A DNA stretch of 64,000 nt from Geothrix fuzhouensis (GTDB lineage Bacteria > Acidobacteriota > Holophagae > Holophagales > Holophagaceae). The notes below the pieces were generated by a model. It saw only the letters and a program-made list of their open reading frames with translations. It did no database searches and was not told the DNA's origin. Where the stretch lies: the NCBI RefSeq assembly GCF_024609325.1, contig NZ_JANHMQ010000001.1, positions 1,426,001 to 1,490,000 on the forward strand. Direction: 5' to 3'. The position numbers and the translations under genes were made by a program. This document shows positions 15,464-23,832 of this stretch, in pieces (the first letter of the stretch is position 1; every line of letters starts with the position of its first letter).

Positions 15464-16473
15464 GGGGCCTCCCCGGGGGGATCCTTCCTCTGCGCGGGCC
15501 TCTGCGCGGGATGCTTCCGTGGTGTGAGCCAGCCCGCCAGGGTTTCCGCCACACTTCCCGCGCGGGAAAGGGTCCCGGCCTCGCCGGCGATGGCGCGTCG
15601 CGCGGCCTCCTCCAGCCCCACCGGAGGCGGAAGGCCCGCCGCCTCCCAGTAGCCGGGCCGGGTCGCAAGCAGGTCCGAGGTCAAGCCTTCGACCAGCTCG
15701 CGGGCGACCGCGTATTCGGCACGCGTCACCAGCCGGATCCAGTGGGACGAGAGGCGCGGGGTGATGAGCGGGATCTTCAGGAGCAACGGCTTCCGACCCA
15801 TGACGGCCGCCAGGCGCAGGAGGATCTCCCGGCCCGAGAGGGCTTCCGGACCAGGGATGTCCCACCATGTGCTTTCCGGAAGACCGATGTGCGCGCCCGC
15901 CAGGAGGGCCGCCAGGACATCCTCCAGGGCCACGGGTTCGTTCCGGTACGAAAGCCACCCGGGGAGCACCATGGCGGGCAGACGGGCCGCCAGATCCCGC
16001 ACAATGGTCCACGAGGCACTGCCGACGCCGATGATCATGCCTGCCCGCAATTCCAGCGTGGGTACCGGGCCGGCTCGGAGCGCTTCACCGGTCTTCAGGC
16101 GGGAGAGGAGGTGCTCCGAAGGGGTCCCCTGGGGGGCCACACCGCCCAGGTAGACGATCCGGCGAACCCCCGCAGACCCTGCGGCCCGGGCAAAATTCCC
16201 GGCCCAGCGGAGCTCCGCTTCGGCCCAGCCTGGCCCATGGGAACCCATGCCGTGGACCAGATAGTAGGCTGTCTCGCAGCCCGCCAGGGCCGAGGTCAGG
16301 GACGCGGGTTCACCGATATCACCGCCTACCCAACGTCGATCCGGCCAGAGGCCCCGGGCTTCGGCGGGCTTTCGCGTCAGGCATCGGACCTCAAGGCCAG
16401 CCTCCATCAGGGGACCATAAAGGTTCCGACCGATGAATCCGGTGGCACCGGTGAGGAGAACCCGCTGGGACAT
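15454..16473 (-). CDS. NAD(P)-binding epimerase/SDR-a protein (NmrA/YbjT-like)
   Basis: A 339-residue extended/atypical SDR with the Rossmann motif TGATGFIG at residues 8-15, a YYLVHGMGSHG segment and DVLAALLAGAHIG. The pattern (TGATGFIGRNL, GCETAYYLVHGMG) resembles the YbjT/NmrA-like NAD(P)-binding proteins with a C-terminal domain rather than sugar epimerases. The first gene of the minus-strand operon with the MFS and zinc-ribbon genes, divergent from the DUF2164 gene at 16601. The start at 16473 is the ATG of MSQRVLLTGATG. Confidence 0.8.
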   Translation of the reverse strand: MSQRVLLTGATGFIGRNLYGPLMEAGLEVRCLTRKPAEARGLWPDRRWVGGDIGEPASLTSALAGCETAYYLVHGMGSHGPGWAEAELRWAGNFARAAGSAGVRRIVYLGGVAPQGTPSEHLLSRLKTGEALRAGPVPTLELRAGMIIGVGSASWTIVRDLAARLPAMVLPGWLSYRNEPVALEDVLAALLAGAHIGLPESTWWDIPGPEALSGREILLRLAAVMGRKPLLLKIPLITPRLSSHWIRLVTRAEYAVARELVEGLTSDLLATRPGYWEAAGLPPPVGLEEAARRAIAGEAGTLSRAGSVAETLAGWLTPRKHPAQRPAQRKDPPGEAPCL

Positions 16474-16600
16474 GCCTGACTCTACTCCGGTGGAACCGCG
16501 GGCTCCATCCGGCCAGGGCTCGACGGCCCTCTGGTCATCGTTTCGTTCCCTGGTCAACCGCAGCCACACTGGAGGGCAGAGACGATCCCGCGAGGCCCCC

Positions 16601-16891
16601 TTGGACATCAAGCTCTCCCCCGACACCGAGAAACGCCTGCACGGCGCCATCCAGCGCTTCGTGGCCGAGGAATACGGCGAAAGCCTGGGCGAACTGGGCG
16701 CGGGCACCTTCCTCACCTTCTGCCTCAAGGAGATCGGCCCGGCCATCTACAACCAGGCCATCGCGGATGCCCAGGCCTGCCTGCAGGAGCGCGTGACGGA
16801 CCTGGAGAACATCTGCTTCGCGGAAGAGACCAGCTACTGGGACAAGGGCGGCGCGAAACGGATCCAGCGCCGACCGGACCATCGGCGTTAG
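16601..16891 (+). CDS. DUF2164 family protein
   Basis: A 96-residue protein. It matches DUF2164: DIKLSPDTEKRLHGAIQRF, then LGAGTFLTFCLKEIGPAIYN and QAIADAQACLQERV, which are the family's conserved blocks. The TTG at 16601 is chosen because family members begin with the IKLS strand just after the first residue. A longer frame upstream reads through the divergent promoter and is not credible. Function unknown; the family is short, cytosolic and conserved in many Proteobacteria. Confidence 0.8.
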   Translation: MDIKLSPDTEKRLHGAIQRFVAEEYGESLGELGAGTFLTFCLKEIGPAIYNQAIADAQACLQERVTDLENICFAEETSYWDKGGAKRIQRRPDHRR

Positions 16892-16927
16892 CATCCGGTA
16901 GCTCGCCCTGGAGCCCTCGGACCCGCC

Positions 16928-17290
16928 ATGCCCCACTGCATCCTTGAAACGTCCAACAACCTCCTCGACCAGCCCGACTGGACGGGCCTGCTGCGGGAAA
17001 TCCATGGAACCCTGGTGGCCACGGGACTCTTCCAGGAGGCGGACCTCAAGAGCCGTGTGGTCCGCCACGACACCTTCCTCGTCGCGGACGGGGCCCCGGA
17101 CCGGGCCTTCGTGACGCTGAACGTGCAACTGCTGGCCGGGCGCCCGGATGAGGTGAAGGCCCAGCTCAGCGAAGCCCTGCTGCCGGTCCTCGCCAAGGCC
17201 TTCCCCCGCAGCGCCGAAGGCATGCGCCTGAATCTCACGGTGCAGATCAGCGAGCTGCACCGCGCCAGCTACCGCCGTCAGACCAGCTAG
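16928..17290 (+). CDS. 5-carboxymethyl-2-hydroxymuconate isomerase-like tautomerase
   Basis: A 120-residue protein of the CHMI/HpaF family, which isomerises 5-carboxymethyl-2-hydroxymuconate in homoprotocatechuate breakdown. After Met it begins PHC, giving the N-terminal catalytic proline of the tautomerase superfamily. LLREIHGTLVATGLFQEADLKSR and FVTLNVQLLAGR are family blocks. No other homoprotocatechuate genes are visible nearby, so the physiological reaction may differ. It lies between DUF2164 and a small winged-helix gene. Confidence 0.8.
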   Translation: MPHCILETSNNLLDQPDWTGLLREIHGTLVATGLFQEADLKSRVVRHDTFLVADGAPDRAFVTLNVQLLAGRPDEVKAQLSEALLPVLAKAFPRSAEGMRLNLTVQISELHRASYRRQTS

Positions 17291-17305
17291 CGGCCAGGAG
17301 CCCCC

Positions 17306-17512
17306 GTGACCGAACCCATCACCCCCCGCCAATTGATGCTGCTCCAGCTGGTGTCCAAGCACCCGGACGTGGCCCGGGACCACCTGATCAAGGCCGGAGC
17401 CACCGAGGCCGACCTGACCTACCTGGAGCGCCACGACCTCATCCGCGAACGGGCCATCGGGCGCTACCGCGTGTCCCACATGGGAATGGCCGTGCTGAAA
17501 CGGAGCTTGTGA
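17306..17512 (+). CDS. small winged-helix-like protein
   Basis: A 68-residue protein starting at GTG 17306, 15 bases after the preceding stop. RDHLIKAGATEADLTYLERHDLIRERAIGRYRVSHMG reads as a helix-turn-helix plus wing. It could be a small DNA-binding protein, but nothing identifies the target. It is 22 bases upstream of the M14 peptidase gene and probably in the same transcript. Confidence 0.6.
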   Translation: MTEPITPRQLMLLQLVSKHPDVARDHLIKAGATEADLTYLERHDLIRERAIGRYRVSHMGMAVLKRSL

Positions 17513-17534
17513 ACCGAGTCCGGAAGGAGACACC

Positions 17535-19067
17535 ATGCCCCTGCTCACCCGCGCCGAAGCCACCCGCTATGAGGAGACCAGCCGCCATGCGGATGTGATG
17601 GCCTTCATTGCCGGCCTGGCGGCCAAGGCCGACAAGCGCCTGCACATCACCAGCTTCGGCACCAGCCCCCAGGGCCGGGAGCTCCCCCTGCTGGTGCTGT
17701 CGGCCCATGGCGTGACGACCCCCGAGGAGGCCCGCAGCCTAGGCCTGCCCGTGGTGCTGGTCATCAGCGGCATCCATGCGGGCGAAGTGGAGGGCAAGGA
17801 AGGCTGCCTGATGCTGGTGCGCGACCTCTTGGAGAACAAGCCCGGCCTGGATGCAGGCCAGATCCTATCGGAGCTCACCCTCGTGGTGGTGCCGCTCTTC
17901 AACCCCGATGGCAACGACGCCATCGATCCCGGCAACCGCAAGCTGCACCTGCCGAAGCTCACCGGCCAGCTGGGCCCGGACAGCGGCGTGGGCACCCGCG
18001 TGAACGCCGCCAAGATCAACCTGAACCGCGACTACCTGAAGTACGAGGGCGCAGAGATGCGCCTGCTGCAGACCCGCGTGTGCCAGCCCTGGGCGGCGGA
18101 CCTCACCATCGACAACCACGCGACGAACGGCTCCGTGCACCGCTTCTCCATGACCTACGACATCCCCCACACCGTGGAGAGCGGGCGAAGCGAGCCCATC
18201 GAATACATGCGGAACCGCCTGCTGCCGCCCGTCACCGCCGCCCTCAAGGCCAACCACGGCCTGGACGCGGGCTGGTACGGCAACTTCGTGGAGGACGAGC
18301 GGGCCCTGGATGCGGACCGCGAGGCCGAGCCCGGCGCACCGGTGCGCGAGGGCTGGATGACCTACCCGCACCACCCGCGCTTCGGCAGCAACTACCGTGG
18401 GCTCACCAGCCGCATGGACCTGCTGCTGGAGTGCTACTCGTACATCCCCTTCTCCGAGCGCGTCCGCACGGCCTACGCCTTCATGCTGGAGACCTTCAAT
18501 TACGTGGCGGCCCACCGGGACGAGGTGGTGCAGACCGTGGCGGAGAGCCGCACGCCGCGGAACCGCATCGCCGTGCGCTACGACCTGAAGGCCTTCCCGC
18601 AACCCGTGGAGATCCTCACGCGCACGCCCCGCACGCTGGAGGGCGCGCCCAGCAGCGTGACCATCCCCCACCTGGGCCGCTTCGTGGGGAACCTGGTGGT
18701 GGACCGCCCGGCGGCCTACCTGGTGCCGCCGCCCGTGGCGGCCCACCTGCGCCTGCATGGCCTCACCCTGCAGGAAGCCCTGGGCGCCTTCGAGGTGCAG
18801 GTGCCCGTGGTGGAGGCCCTGGAAATCGAGGGCGGCCGGGCCATCCTTGAGGCCGCCGCGGTGGGCGAGCTGTCGGTGTCCTGGCAGCGGGGCTCGCGGA
18901 AAGCGCCGGCGGGCTGGTCGCTGGTGCCGACGGATCAGCCCCTGGGCGCCATCGCCGCCTACCTCTGCGAGGCCGAGAGCGACGACGGCGCCGTGGAGAA
19001 CGGCCTGCTGCCCGCCCCCTCCCTGGGCGAGGAGCTGGCCCTCTGGCGGGTGCCGCACCTGGGCTGA
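17535..19067 (+). CDS. M14-family zinc carboxypeptidase-like protein
   Basis: A 510-residue peptidase with M14 features. The HAGE motif (ISGIHAGEVEGKEG) gives the His and Glu zinc ligands, LVVVPLFNPDG is the conserved strand, NLNRDYLK the substrate-binding Asn-Arg pair, TIDNHATNG the third zinc ligand region and LLLECYSY the catalytic glutamate. The C-terminal 180 residues form a beta-rich domain of unknown role. No signal peptide is visible, which is unusual for M14 and suggests a cytosolic peptidase or amidase. ATG at 17535 follows GGAAGGAGACACC. Confidence 0.85.
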   Translation: MPLLTRAEATRYEETSRHADVMAFIAGLAAKADKRLHITSFGTSPQGRELPLLVLSAHGVTTPEEARSLGLPVVLVISGIHAGEVEGKEGCLMLVRDLLENKPGLDAGQILSELTLVVVPLFNPDGNDAIDPGNRKLHLPKLTGQLGPDSGVGTRVNAAKINLNRDYLKYEGAEMRLLQTRVCQPWAADLTIDNHATNGSVHRFSMTYDIPHTVESGRSEPIEYMRNRLLPPVTAALKANHGLDAGWYGNFVEDERALDADREAEPGAPVREGWMTYPHHPRFGSNYRGLTSRMDLLLECYSYIPFSERVRTAYAFMLETFNYVAAHRDEVVQTVAESRTPRNRIAVRYDLKAFPQPVEILTRTPRTLEGAPSSVTIPHLGRFVGNLVVDRPAAYLVPPPVAAHLRLHGLTLQEALGAFEVQVPVVEALEIEGGRAILEAAAVGELSVSWQRGSRKAPAGWSLVPTDQPLGAIAAYLCEAESDDGAVENGLLPAPSLGEELALWRVPHLG

Positions 19068-19093
19068 GCCCTCCCCGGTACCAGCCGTCCCCA

Positions 19094-19127
19094 GACCGGG
19101 CCGCCCGCGCACCAGGGCGGCCCGGTC
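19094..19127. terminator. 13-bp GC-rich hairpin after the M14 gene
   Basis: GACCGGGCCGCCC (19094-19106) pairs perfectly with 19115-19127 around an 8-base loop. Only a weak T-rich tract follows, but the position directly after the gene fits a terminator. Confidence 0.7.
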
Positions 19128-19191
19128 ATGGACTTGGTTAACTTTCTGGATAAAGATCTTAGCAATTCATCACAAAAAAAGTTTCAAAGCC

Positions 19192-19218
19192 TGTCGATTT
19201 CGCCGCCTCCCGTTCGAC
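19192..19218 (+). promoter_or_regulatory. candidate ECF42-type promoter
   Basis: TGTCGA (19192-19197) is followed after exactly 17 bases by CGAC (19215-19218). As I recall, ECF42 sigma factors recognise TGTCGA at -35 and CG(A/T)C at -10, and this window contains an ECF42 gene in the operon that starts just downstream. The site lies about 80 bases before the first operon gene. This is a strong pattern match but untested. Confidence 0.6.
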
Positions 19219-19299
19219 GCATGAGTAGAATCCGGGGCCTGCCGCCATCCCGTGCGGCAGCCACCTTTCCAACCCCAACCCTTCCAAGGAGGCATGAAC

Positions 19300-19725
19300 A
19301 TGCGCGTCATGGTCTTGATCAAGGCGACCAAGCACACGGAGGCAGGCGTCCTCCCCGATGAGAAACTGCTGGCCGATATGGGCCGCTACAACGATGAGCT
19401 GGTGAAGGCCGGCGTGATGCTCGCGGGGGAGGGGCTCCACCCCAGCTCCAAGGGCGTGCGCGTGCGGTTCTCCGGCGCGACGCGGACCGTGATCGACGGG
19501 CCCTTCACCGAGACGAAGGAGCTGATCGCCGGCTTCTGGCTCTGGCAGGTCCGGTCCATGGCGGAGGCCGTGGAATGGATCAAGCGCTGCCCCAATCCCA
19601 CGGGCGAATCGGCCGAGATCGAGCTGCGCCAGGTCTTCGAAGCCGAGGACTTCGGCCCCGAGTTCACCCCCGAACTGCGGGAGCAGGAGGAGCGCCTACG
19701 CGCCCAGATCGCCGATAAGGCCTAG
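19300..19725 (+). CDS. DGPF/YCII-domain protein
   Basis: A 141-residue YCII-related protein with the defining DGPF motif (VIDGPFTETKELIAGFWLWQV). The start at 19300 gives an ideal 7-base spacing to AAGGAGG at 19286-19292, while the ATG at 19294 is too close. DGPF proteins are dimeric ferredoxin-like folds of unknown chemistry and are the hallmark partners of ECF42 sigma factors. It is the first gene of the operon, which ends with a second DGPF gene at 22650. Confidence 0.88.
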   Translation: MRVMVLIKATKHTEAGVLPDEKLLADMGRYNDELVKAGVMLAGEGLHPSSKGVRVRFSGATRTVIDGPFTETKELIAGFWLWQVRSMAEAVEWIKRCPNPTGESAEIELRQVFEAEDFGPEFTPELREQEERLRAQIADKA

Positions 19726-19760
19726 GCCCCCGCCAGCCCCGCCCCCAAGGAGAGCCTCCG

Positions 19761-20180
19761 ATGCCGAACATGATTTTCGTGAACCTGCCCGTCACCGACC
19801 TCCAGAAGTCGAAGGTGTTCTACACATCCCTCGGCTTCACCAACAACCCCGCGTTCTCGGACGAGACTGCGGCCTGCATGGTCTGGAGCGAGGCCATCTA
19901 CGTGATGCTCCTGACCCATGCCAAGTGGCGCACCTTCACCACGCGGGCCATTCCTCCCTCCACCTCCAGCGAGGTGATGCTGGCCGTCTCCTGCGGGAGC
20001 CGGGAGGCGGTGGATGCGATGAACGCCGCGGCGGCCGCGAGTGGCGGGATGCCGGACGTCAACCCCATCCAGGATCTGGGTTTCATGTACTCCCGCGATT
20101 TCACGGATCCCGACGGGCACGTCTGGGAGGCGGTGTGGATGGATCCGGCCGCGGTCCCCCACGAGAACCAGCCAAAATGA
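19761..20180 (+). CDS. VOC-superfamily (glyoxalase/bleomycin-resistance) protein
   Basis: A 139-residue VOC protein. MIFVNLPVTDLQKSKVFYTSLGF is the usual first beta-alpha unit and FMYSRDFTDPDGHVWEAVWMD the last, with the glutamate metal ligand in WEAVW. The strand order is typical of the glyoxalase/dioxygenase fold. The ligand is unknown. It belongs to the ECF42 operon and overlaps the next gene by ATGA. Confidence 0.85.
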   Translation: MPNMIFVNLPVTDLQKSKVFYTSLGFTNNPAFSDETAACMVWSEAIYVMLLTHAKWRTFTTRAIPPSTSSEVMLAVSCGSREAVDAMNAAAAASGGMPDVNPIQDLGFMYSRDFTDPDGHVWEAVWMDPAAVPHENQPK

Positions 20181-20791
20181 GAAACCTCCGGATCATCGAA
20201 CACATCTCGCTGGACGGCGTGATCCAGCACTCCGCCGATGGCGGCGATTTCCGCCACAGCGAATGGACCGTGCCCTATCGGACACCCGCTGGCCGGGAGG
20301 CCATGCTGGCCGCCTATGGCGGGAGCTTCGATCTGTTGCTGGGCCGCCGCACCTACGACCTCTGGTCAGCCTACTGGCCCAAGGCGCCGGGCAGCCCGAT
20401 GGCGGATGGCCTCAACGCGGCCACGAAGTACGTCGCGACCCACCGTCCGGAAAGCCTCGAGTGGGGCCCGTTCCAGGGCCTGGGGCCAGATCTCGTCGGG
20501 GACCTCCGCCGCCTCAAGGCCCAGGACGGCCCGAACCTGATCCTCTCGGGCAGCTCCACGCTGACGTCCACGCTGCTCGCGCATGGGCTGGCGGATGAAG
20601 TCCTGCTGGCCGTCTATCCGGTCCTGCTGGGCACGGGGAAGCGCTTCCTCGCCGAGGGCAACCCGCCCGTTTCATTCGAGCTGGTCAGCACGAAGGCCTT
20701 TCCGTCCGGCATCCTCTTCAACACCTACAAGGCCGCTGGGCCCTTGAAGGGCGGCCCCGGCCACCATGAGCCAAAGGAGGCATCCAAATGA
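20177..20791 (+). CDS. RibD C-terminal-domain (dihydrofolate-reductase-like) protein
   Basis: A 204-residue RibD_C/DHFR-like reductase. MRNLRIIEHISLDGVIQ is the first strand and helix, FDLLLGRRTYDLW the NADPH-binding core, and LILSGSSTLTSTLLAHGLADEV the C-terminal nucleotide segment. Stand-alone members are common in sigma-factor and stress operons, and their substrate is not known. ATGA overlaps join it to the genes on both sides, so the operon is translationally coupled. Confidence 0.85.
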   Translation: MRNLRIIEHISLDGVIQHSADGGDFRHSEWTVPYRTPAGREAMLAAYGGSFDLLLGRRTYDLWSAYWPKAPGSPMADGLNAATKYVATHRPESLEWGPFQGLGPDLVGDLRRLKAQDGPNLILSGSSTLTSTLLAHGLADEVLLAVYPVLLGTGKRFLAEGNPPVSFELVSTKAFPSGILFNTYKAAGPLKGGPGHHEPKEASK

Positions 20792-21261
20792 CCAAGAACA
20801 CGATCTGTCTCTGGTTCGACCGTGACGCGGAAGAGGCGGCGCGTTTCTACACGGAGACCTTCCCGCAGAGCCGCCTCGGAGCCATCCAGAAGGCCCCTTC
20901 CGACTACCCGGATGGAAGCGCCGGCGACACCCTGGTGGTGGAGTTCGTCGTCGCTGGCATCCCGTGCATCGGCTTGAATGGCGGGCCCCAGTTCAAGCAC
21001 AGCGAGGCCTTCTCGTTCCAGATCGCGACGGAGGACCAGGAGGAGACGGACCGGTACTGGAACGCGATCGTCGGAAACGGCGGCCAGGAAAGCCAATGTG
21101 GCTGGTGCAAAGACAAGTGGGGCATCAGCTGGCAGATCACGCCCCGCATCCTGACCGACGCGATGGCCAGGGGCGGCCCGGTCGCGAAGCGTGCCTTCGA
21201 GGCCATGATGCCCATGAGGAAAATCGACATCGCCTCCATCGAGGCGGCGATCCGAGGCTGA
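20788..21261 (+). CDS. PhnB-like VOC protein (3-demethylubiquinone methyltransferase-like)
   Basis: A 157-residue VOC protein of the PhnB/3-dmu-9_3-mt type. LWFDRDAEEAARFYTETFPQSR opens the fold, IGLNGGPQFKHSEAFSFQIAT and CGWCKDKWGISWQITP are family blocks. The family name comes from an annotation and the reaction is not established. It is the fourth gene of the ECF42 operon. A GC-rich hairpin follows it before the sigma factor gene. Confidence 0.85.
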   Translation: MTKNTICLWFDRDAEEAARFYTETFPQSRLGAIQKAPSDYPDGSAGDTLVVEFVVAGIPCIGLNGGPQFKHSEAFSFQIATEDQEETDRYWNAIVGNGGQESQCGWCKDKWGISWQITPRILTDAMARGGPVAKRAFEAMMPMRKIDIASIEAAIRG

Positions 21262-21271
21262 CCGCCACCTC

Positions 21272-21310
21272 CCGGCGGGCGCGGCCGCTGCGGAGGTTGC
21301 GGCCCGCCGG
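21272..21310. other. hairpin between the PhnB-like gene and the sigma factor
   Basis: CCGGCGGGC (21272-21280) pairs perfectly with GCCCGCCGG (21302-21310) around a 21-base loop that contains GCGGCCGC. It may reduce readthrough into the sigma gene or act as a processing site; no T-run follows. Confidence 0.4.
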
Positions 21311-21331
21311 TGAAGGTGGTCTGATTCCCAT

Positions 21332-22609
21332 GTGACGACATCCGACGCCCATCGAGCCATCGACGCCGTCTGGCGGATGGAATCCGCCCGGCTCATCGCG
21401 GGGCTCCTGCGGATGGTGCGCGACCTGGACCTGGCGGAGGAGCTCGCCCAGGATGCCCTGGTCGCCGCCCTCGAGCAGTGGCCCGGAACGGGCGTGCCCG
21501 AGAATCCCGGCGCCTGGCTCATGGCCACGGCCAAGCGCCGGGCCATCGACCGGCTGCGGCGGCTCAAGCTGGCGGAGCGGAAGCACGAGGAGCTGGGCCG
21601 GGAGCTCGAGGCCCAGCAGGAGACGGCCATGGAGGCCTTCGACGCCGAGCTGGACGACCCCATCGGGGACGACCTGCTGCGGCTCATGTTCATCGCCTGC
21701 CACCCGCGGCTCCCGCCCGAGGCCAGGACCGCGCTCACCCTGCGCCTGCTGGGAGGCCTGACCACCGGAGAGATCGCCCGCGCCTTCCTCGTGCCGGAGC
21801 CCACCGTCGCGCAGCGCATCGTCCGGGCCAAGCGGACCCTGGCCGAGGCGCGGGTCCCCTTCGAGGTGCCCGGCCAGGCTGAGCTCCGCGACCGTCTGGC
21901 CTCGGTGCTGGAGGTGATCTACCTCATCTTCAACGAAGGCTATTCGGCCACGGCCGGCGAGGACTGGATCCGGCCCGGGCTCTGCGAGGAGGCACTGCGG
22001 CTCGGCCGCATCCTGGCCGGGCTGGTCCCGCAGGAGCCGGAGGTCCACGGCCTGGTGGCCCTCCTGGAGATCCAGGCCTCCCGCCTGCGGGCGCGCGTGG
22101 GGCCCGGCGGCGAACCCATCCTCCTGCTCGACCAGGACCGCGGGCGGTGGGACCAGCTCCTCATCCGGCGCGGCTTGGCCGCCCTGGAGCAAGCCTTGGC
22201 GCTGGCCCAGGCGCTGGGTGGCCCCCCGGGCCCCTACACGCTGCAGGCGGCCATCGCCGGCTGCCACGCGCGCGCCCGTGCGGCCACCGACACGGACTGG
22301 GCGCGTATCGCCGCCCTCTACGAGGCGCTGGCCCGCCTCATGCCCTCGCCCATCGTGGAGCTGAACCGGGCCGTGGCCCTGGCCATGGCCTCTGGCCCCG
22401 CAGCGGGCCTCGAGCTCGTGGATGCGCTGGCTTCCGAGCCGTCACTCAGGGACTACCACCTGCTCCCGAGCATCCGCGGCGACCTCCTCGCGAAGCTGGG
22501 CCGCGCCGGGGAGGCCCGGGCCGAGTTCCAGCGGGCGGCCGGGCTCACCCGGAACACCCGGGAGCGGAAGCTGCTCCTCGACCGGGCCGCCGCTTGCGAG
22601 CGCGGCTGA
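21332..22609 (+). CDS. ECF42-group RNA polymerase sigma factor
   Basis: A 425-residue ECF sigma factor far longer than the usual 180-200. Sigma2 (LRMVRDLDLAEELAQDALVAALEQWP, PGAWLMATAKRRAIDRLRR) and sigma4 (LTLRLLGGLTTGEIARAFLVPEPTVAQRIVRAK) occupy residues 1-180. The remainder is the DUF6596/SnoaL-like-replaced TPR extension with LLLDQDRGRWD, characteristic of ECF42. ECF42 proteins have no anti-sigma factor and need this C-terminal extension. The GTG start at 21332 is preferred, since the overlapping ATG is in a different frame. It sits between four enzyme-like genes and a second DGPF gene. Confidence 0.92.
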   Translation: MTTSDAHRAIDAVWRMESARLIAGLLRMVRDLDLAEELAQDALVAALEQWPGTGVPENPGAWLMATAKRRAIDRLRRLKLAERKHEELGRELEAQQETAMEAFDAELDDPIGDDLLRLMFIACHPRLPPEARTALTLRLLGGLTTGEIARAFLVPEPTVAQRIVRAKRTLAEARVPFEVPGQAELRDRLASVLEVIYLIFNEGYSATAGEDWIRPGLCEEALRLGRILAGLVPQEPEVHGLVALLEIQASRLRARVGPGGEPILLLDQDRGRWDQLLIRRGLAALEQALALAQALGGPPGPYTLQAAIAGCHARARAATDTDWARIAALYEALARLMPSPIVELNRAVALAMASGPAAGLELVDALASEPSLRDYHLLPSIRGDLLAKLGRAGEARAEFQRAAGLTRNTRERKLLLDRAAACERG

Positions 22610-22649
22610 GCACACCCAGGCCCCGCACCCCACCCGGAAGGAGATCCCC

Positions 22650-23009
22650 ATGCCCTACATGCTGCTGATCCTGGAACCCCGCGACCAGCGCGCCCTCCGT
22701 GACGAGGAGGCGGGGCGTGCCGTCTACGAGCGGATGCTGCGCTTCGCGGAGGAGTTGCAGAATCGCGGCCTGCTGGTGGCCACCCATTCACTCCACTCGG
22801 ACCGTGAAGCCGTGCGCGTACAGGTGCGGAACGGCCAACCCTCGCTCCTCGACGGCCCCTTCGCTGAATCCAAGGAGATGGTGGGCGGCTTCTTCTACCT
22901 CACCTGCCAAACCCGGGAGGAGGCGGTCGCCATCGCCCTGACCTGCCCCGCTGCCGAGTGGGCCACCGTCGAGGTGCGCGAGACGGGCCCCTGCTACGAA
23001 GGCACCTGA
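22650..23009 (+). CDS. DGPF/YCII-domain protein
   Basis: A 119-residue YCII protein with LLDGPFAESKEMVGGFFYL as the DGPF block and MPYMLLILEPRD as first strand. The start at 22650 follows GGAAGGAG at 22636-22643. It is the last gene of the ECF42 operon, so DGPF proteins bracket the sigma gene. The chemical role of this family is unknown. Confidence 0.88.
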   Translation: MPYMLLILEPRDQRALRDEEAGRAVYERMLRFAEELQNRGLLVATHSLHSDREAVRVQVRNGQPSLLDGPFAESKEMVGGFFYLTCQTREEAVAIALTCPAAEWATVEVRETGPCYEGT

Positions 23010-23156
23010 AGACCACGGTTCGGCAGCCGGATCGCCCCTGGTGGCCCAGACCTTCCGCGACCGGCCGACCCTTGGCCGATCCCCGCCTGGTGTTCACCGG
23101 TTCCCTCCTTGGTGATGTCCAGGTCGGTCGTAGATTGGAATGTCCCCGGAGGAGTC

Positions 23157-23801
23157 ATGTCCGCCCTGCTCGCCCCACCTCATCCCGGCTTCTTCGAGGT
23201 CCTGGCCACGCGCCGCGCCTACACGACCCTGCTCTACCTGGTGTTCTCCATGGCCACGGGGATCCTCGCCTTCACCTATGCCGTGACGGGGCTGTCGCTG
23301 AGCCTGGGCTTGGCCATCCTCATCATCGGCCTTCCCTTCGCGGTGACTTTCCTGGCCGGCACCCGGCTGCTCGCCGTGGCCGAAGTGCACTTGCTGAAGG
23401 CCATGGTGGGCGCTGAAGGGGCCGAGGCCCCAGCCCTGCTGCCCGAGGGCGAAGGCTGGTTGGCGCGCCTGAAGACCCTGGTCAGTGACCGCCGCACCTG
23501 GACCAGCCTGCTCTACTTCCTGCTGCTCATGCCCCTGGGCATCGCCTACTTCACGGTGCTGGTCACCTCCCTTTCGCTGGGCCTGGGCCTGCTGGCCGTG
23601 CCAGTGTTGCGCCTGCTTCATCTCGGCGGCAGCTTCACCGGGGACCTGGGCGGCCTCGCCTGGGTCACCGCCCATCCGGGCCTGGCCGCGGCCCTCTGCG
23701 GTCTGGTCGGCCTGGCCCTCGTGCCCCTCACCTTCCACCTGGCCCTGCTGCTGGGCCGCTTCCAGGTCTGGCTGGCCCGCCACCTGCTGGTCCACGCCTA
23801 G
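23157..23801 (+). CDS. putative sensor-domain membrane protein (PF13796-like)
   Basis: A 214-residue protein with four transmembrane stretches in two similar halves: TRRAYTTLLYLVFSMATGILAFTYAV and DRRTWTSLLYFLLLMPLGIAYFTVLV, each followed by LSLSLGLAILIIGLP-like segments. This internal repeat is the signature of the 'sensor' domain that normally precedes a histidine kinase or sigma regulator. Here no kinase domain follows, so it is a free-standing version. ATG at 23157 follows GGAGGAGTC. Role unknown. Confidence 0.75.
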   Translation: MSALLAPPHPGFFEVLATRRAYTTLLYLVFSMATGILAFTYAVTGLSLSLGLAILIIGLPFAVTFLAGTRLLAVAEVHLLKAMVGAEGAEAPALLPEGEGWLARLKTLVSDRRTWTSLLYFLLLMPLGIAYFTVLVTSLSLGLGLLAVPVLRLLHLGGSFTGDLGGLAWVTAHPGLAAALCGLVGLALVPLTFHLALLLGRFQVWLARHLLVHA

Positions 23802-23832
23802 GGGGGACTGGGATGAAGGGATCAAAAGCTTT

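Noticed and set aside
13940..15652. Long plus-strand frame of 570 codons opposite the MFS and epimerase-like genes
   Set aside because: Antisense shadow of GC-rich coding DNA; composition His/Gly/Gln/Arg-rich with no family pattern, whereas the minus strand shows a clear transporter.
16433..16600. Longer start for the DUF2164 gene
   Set aside because: The extra residues lie in the divergent promoter region and overlap the epimerase-like gene; family members begin at the TTG used here.
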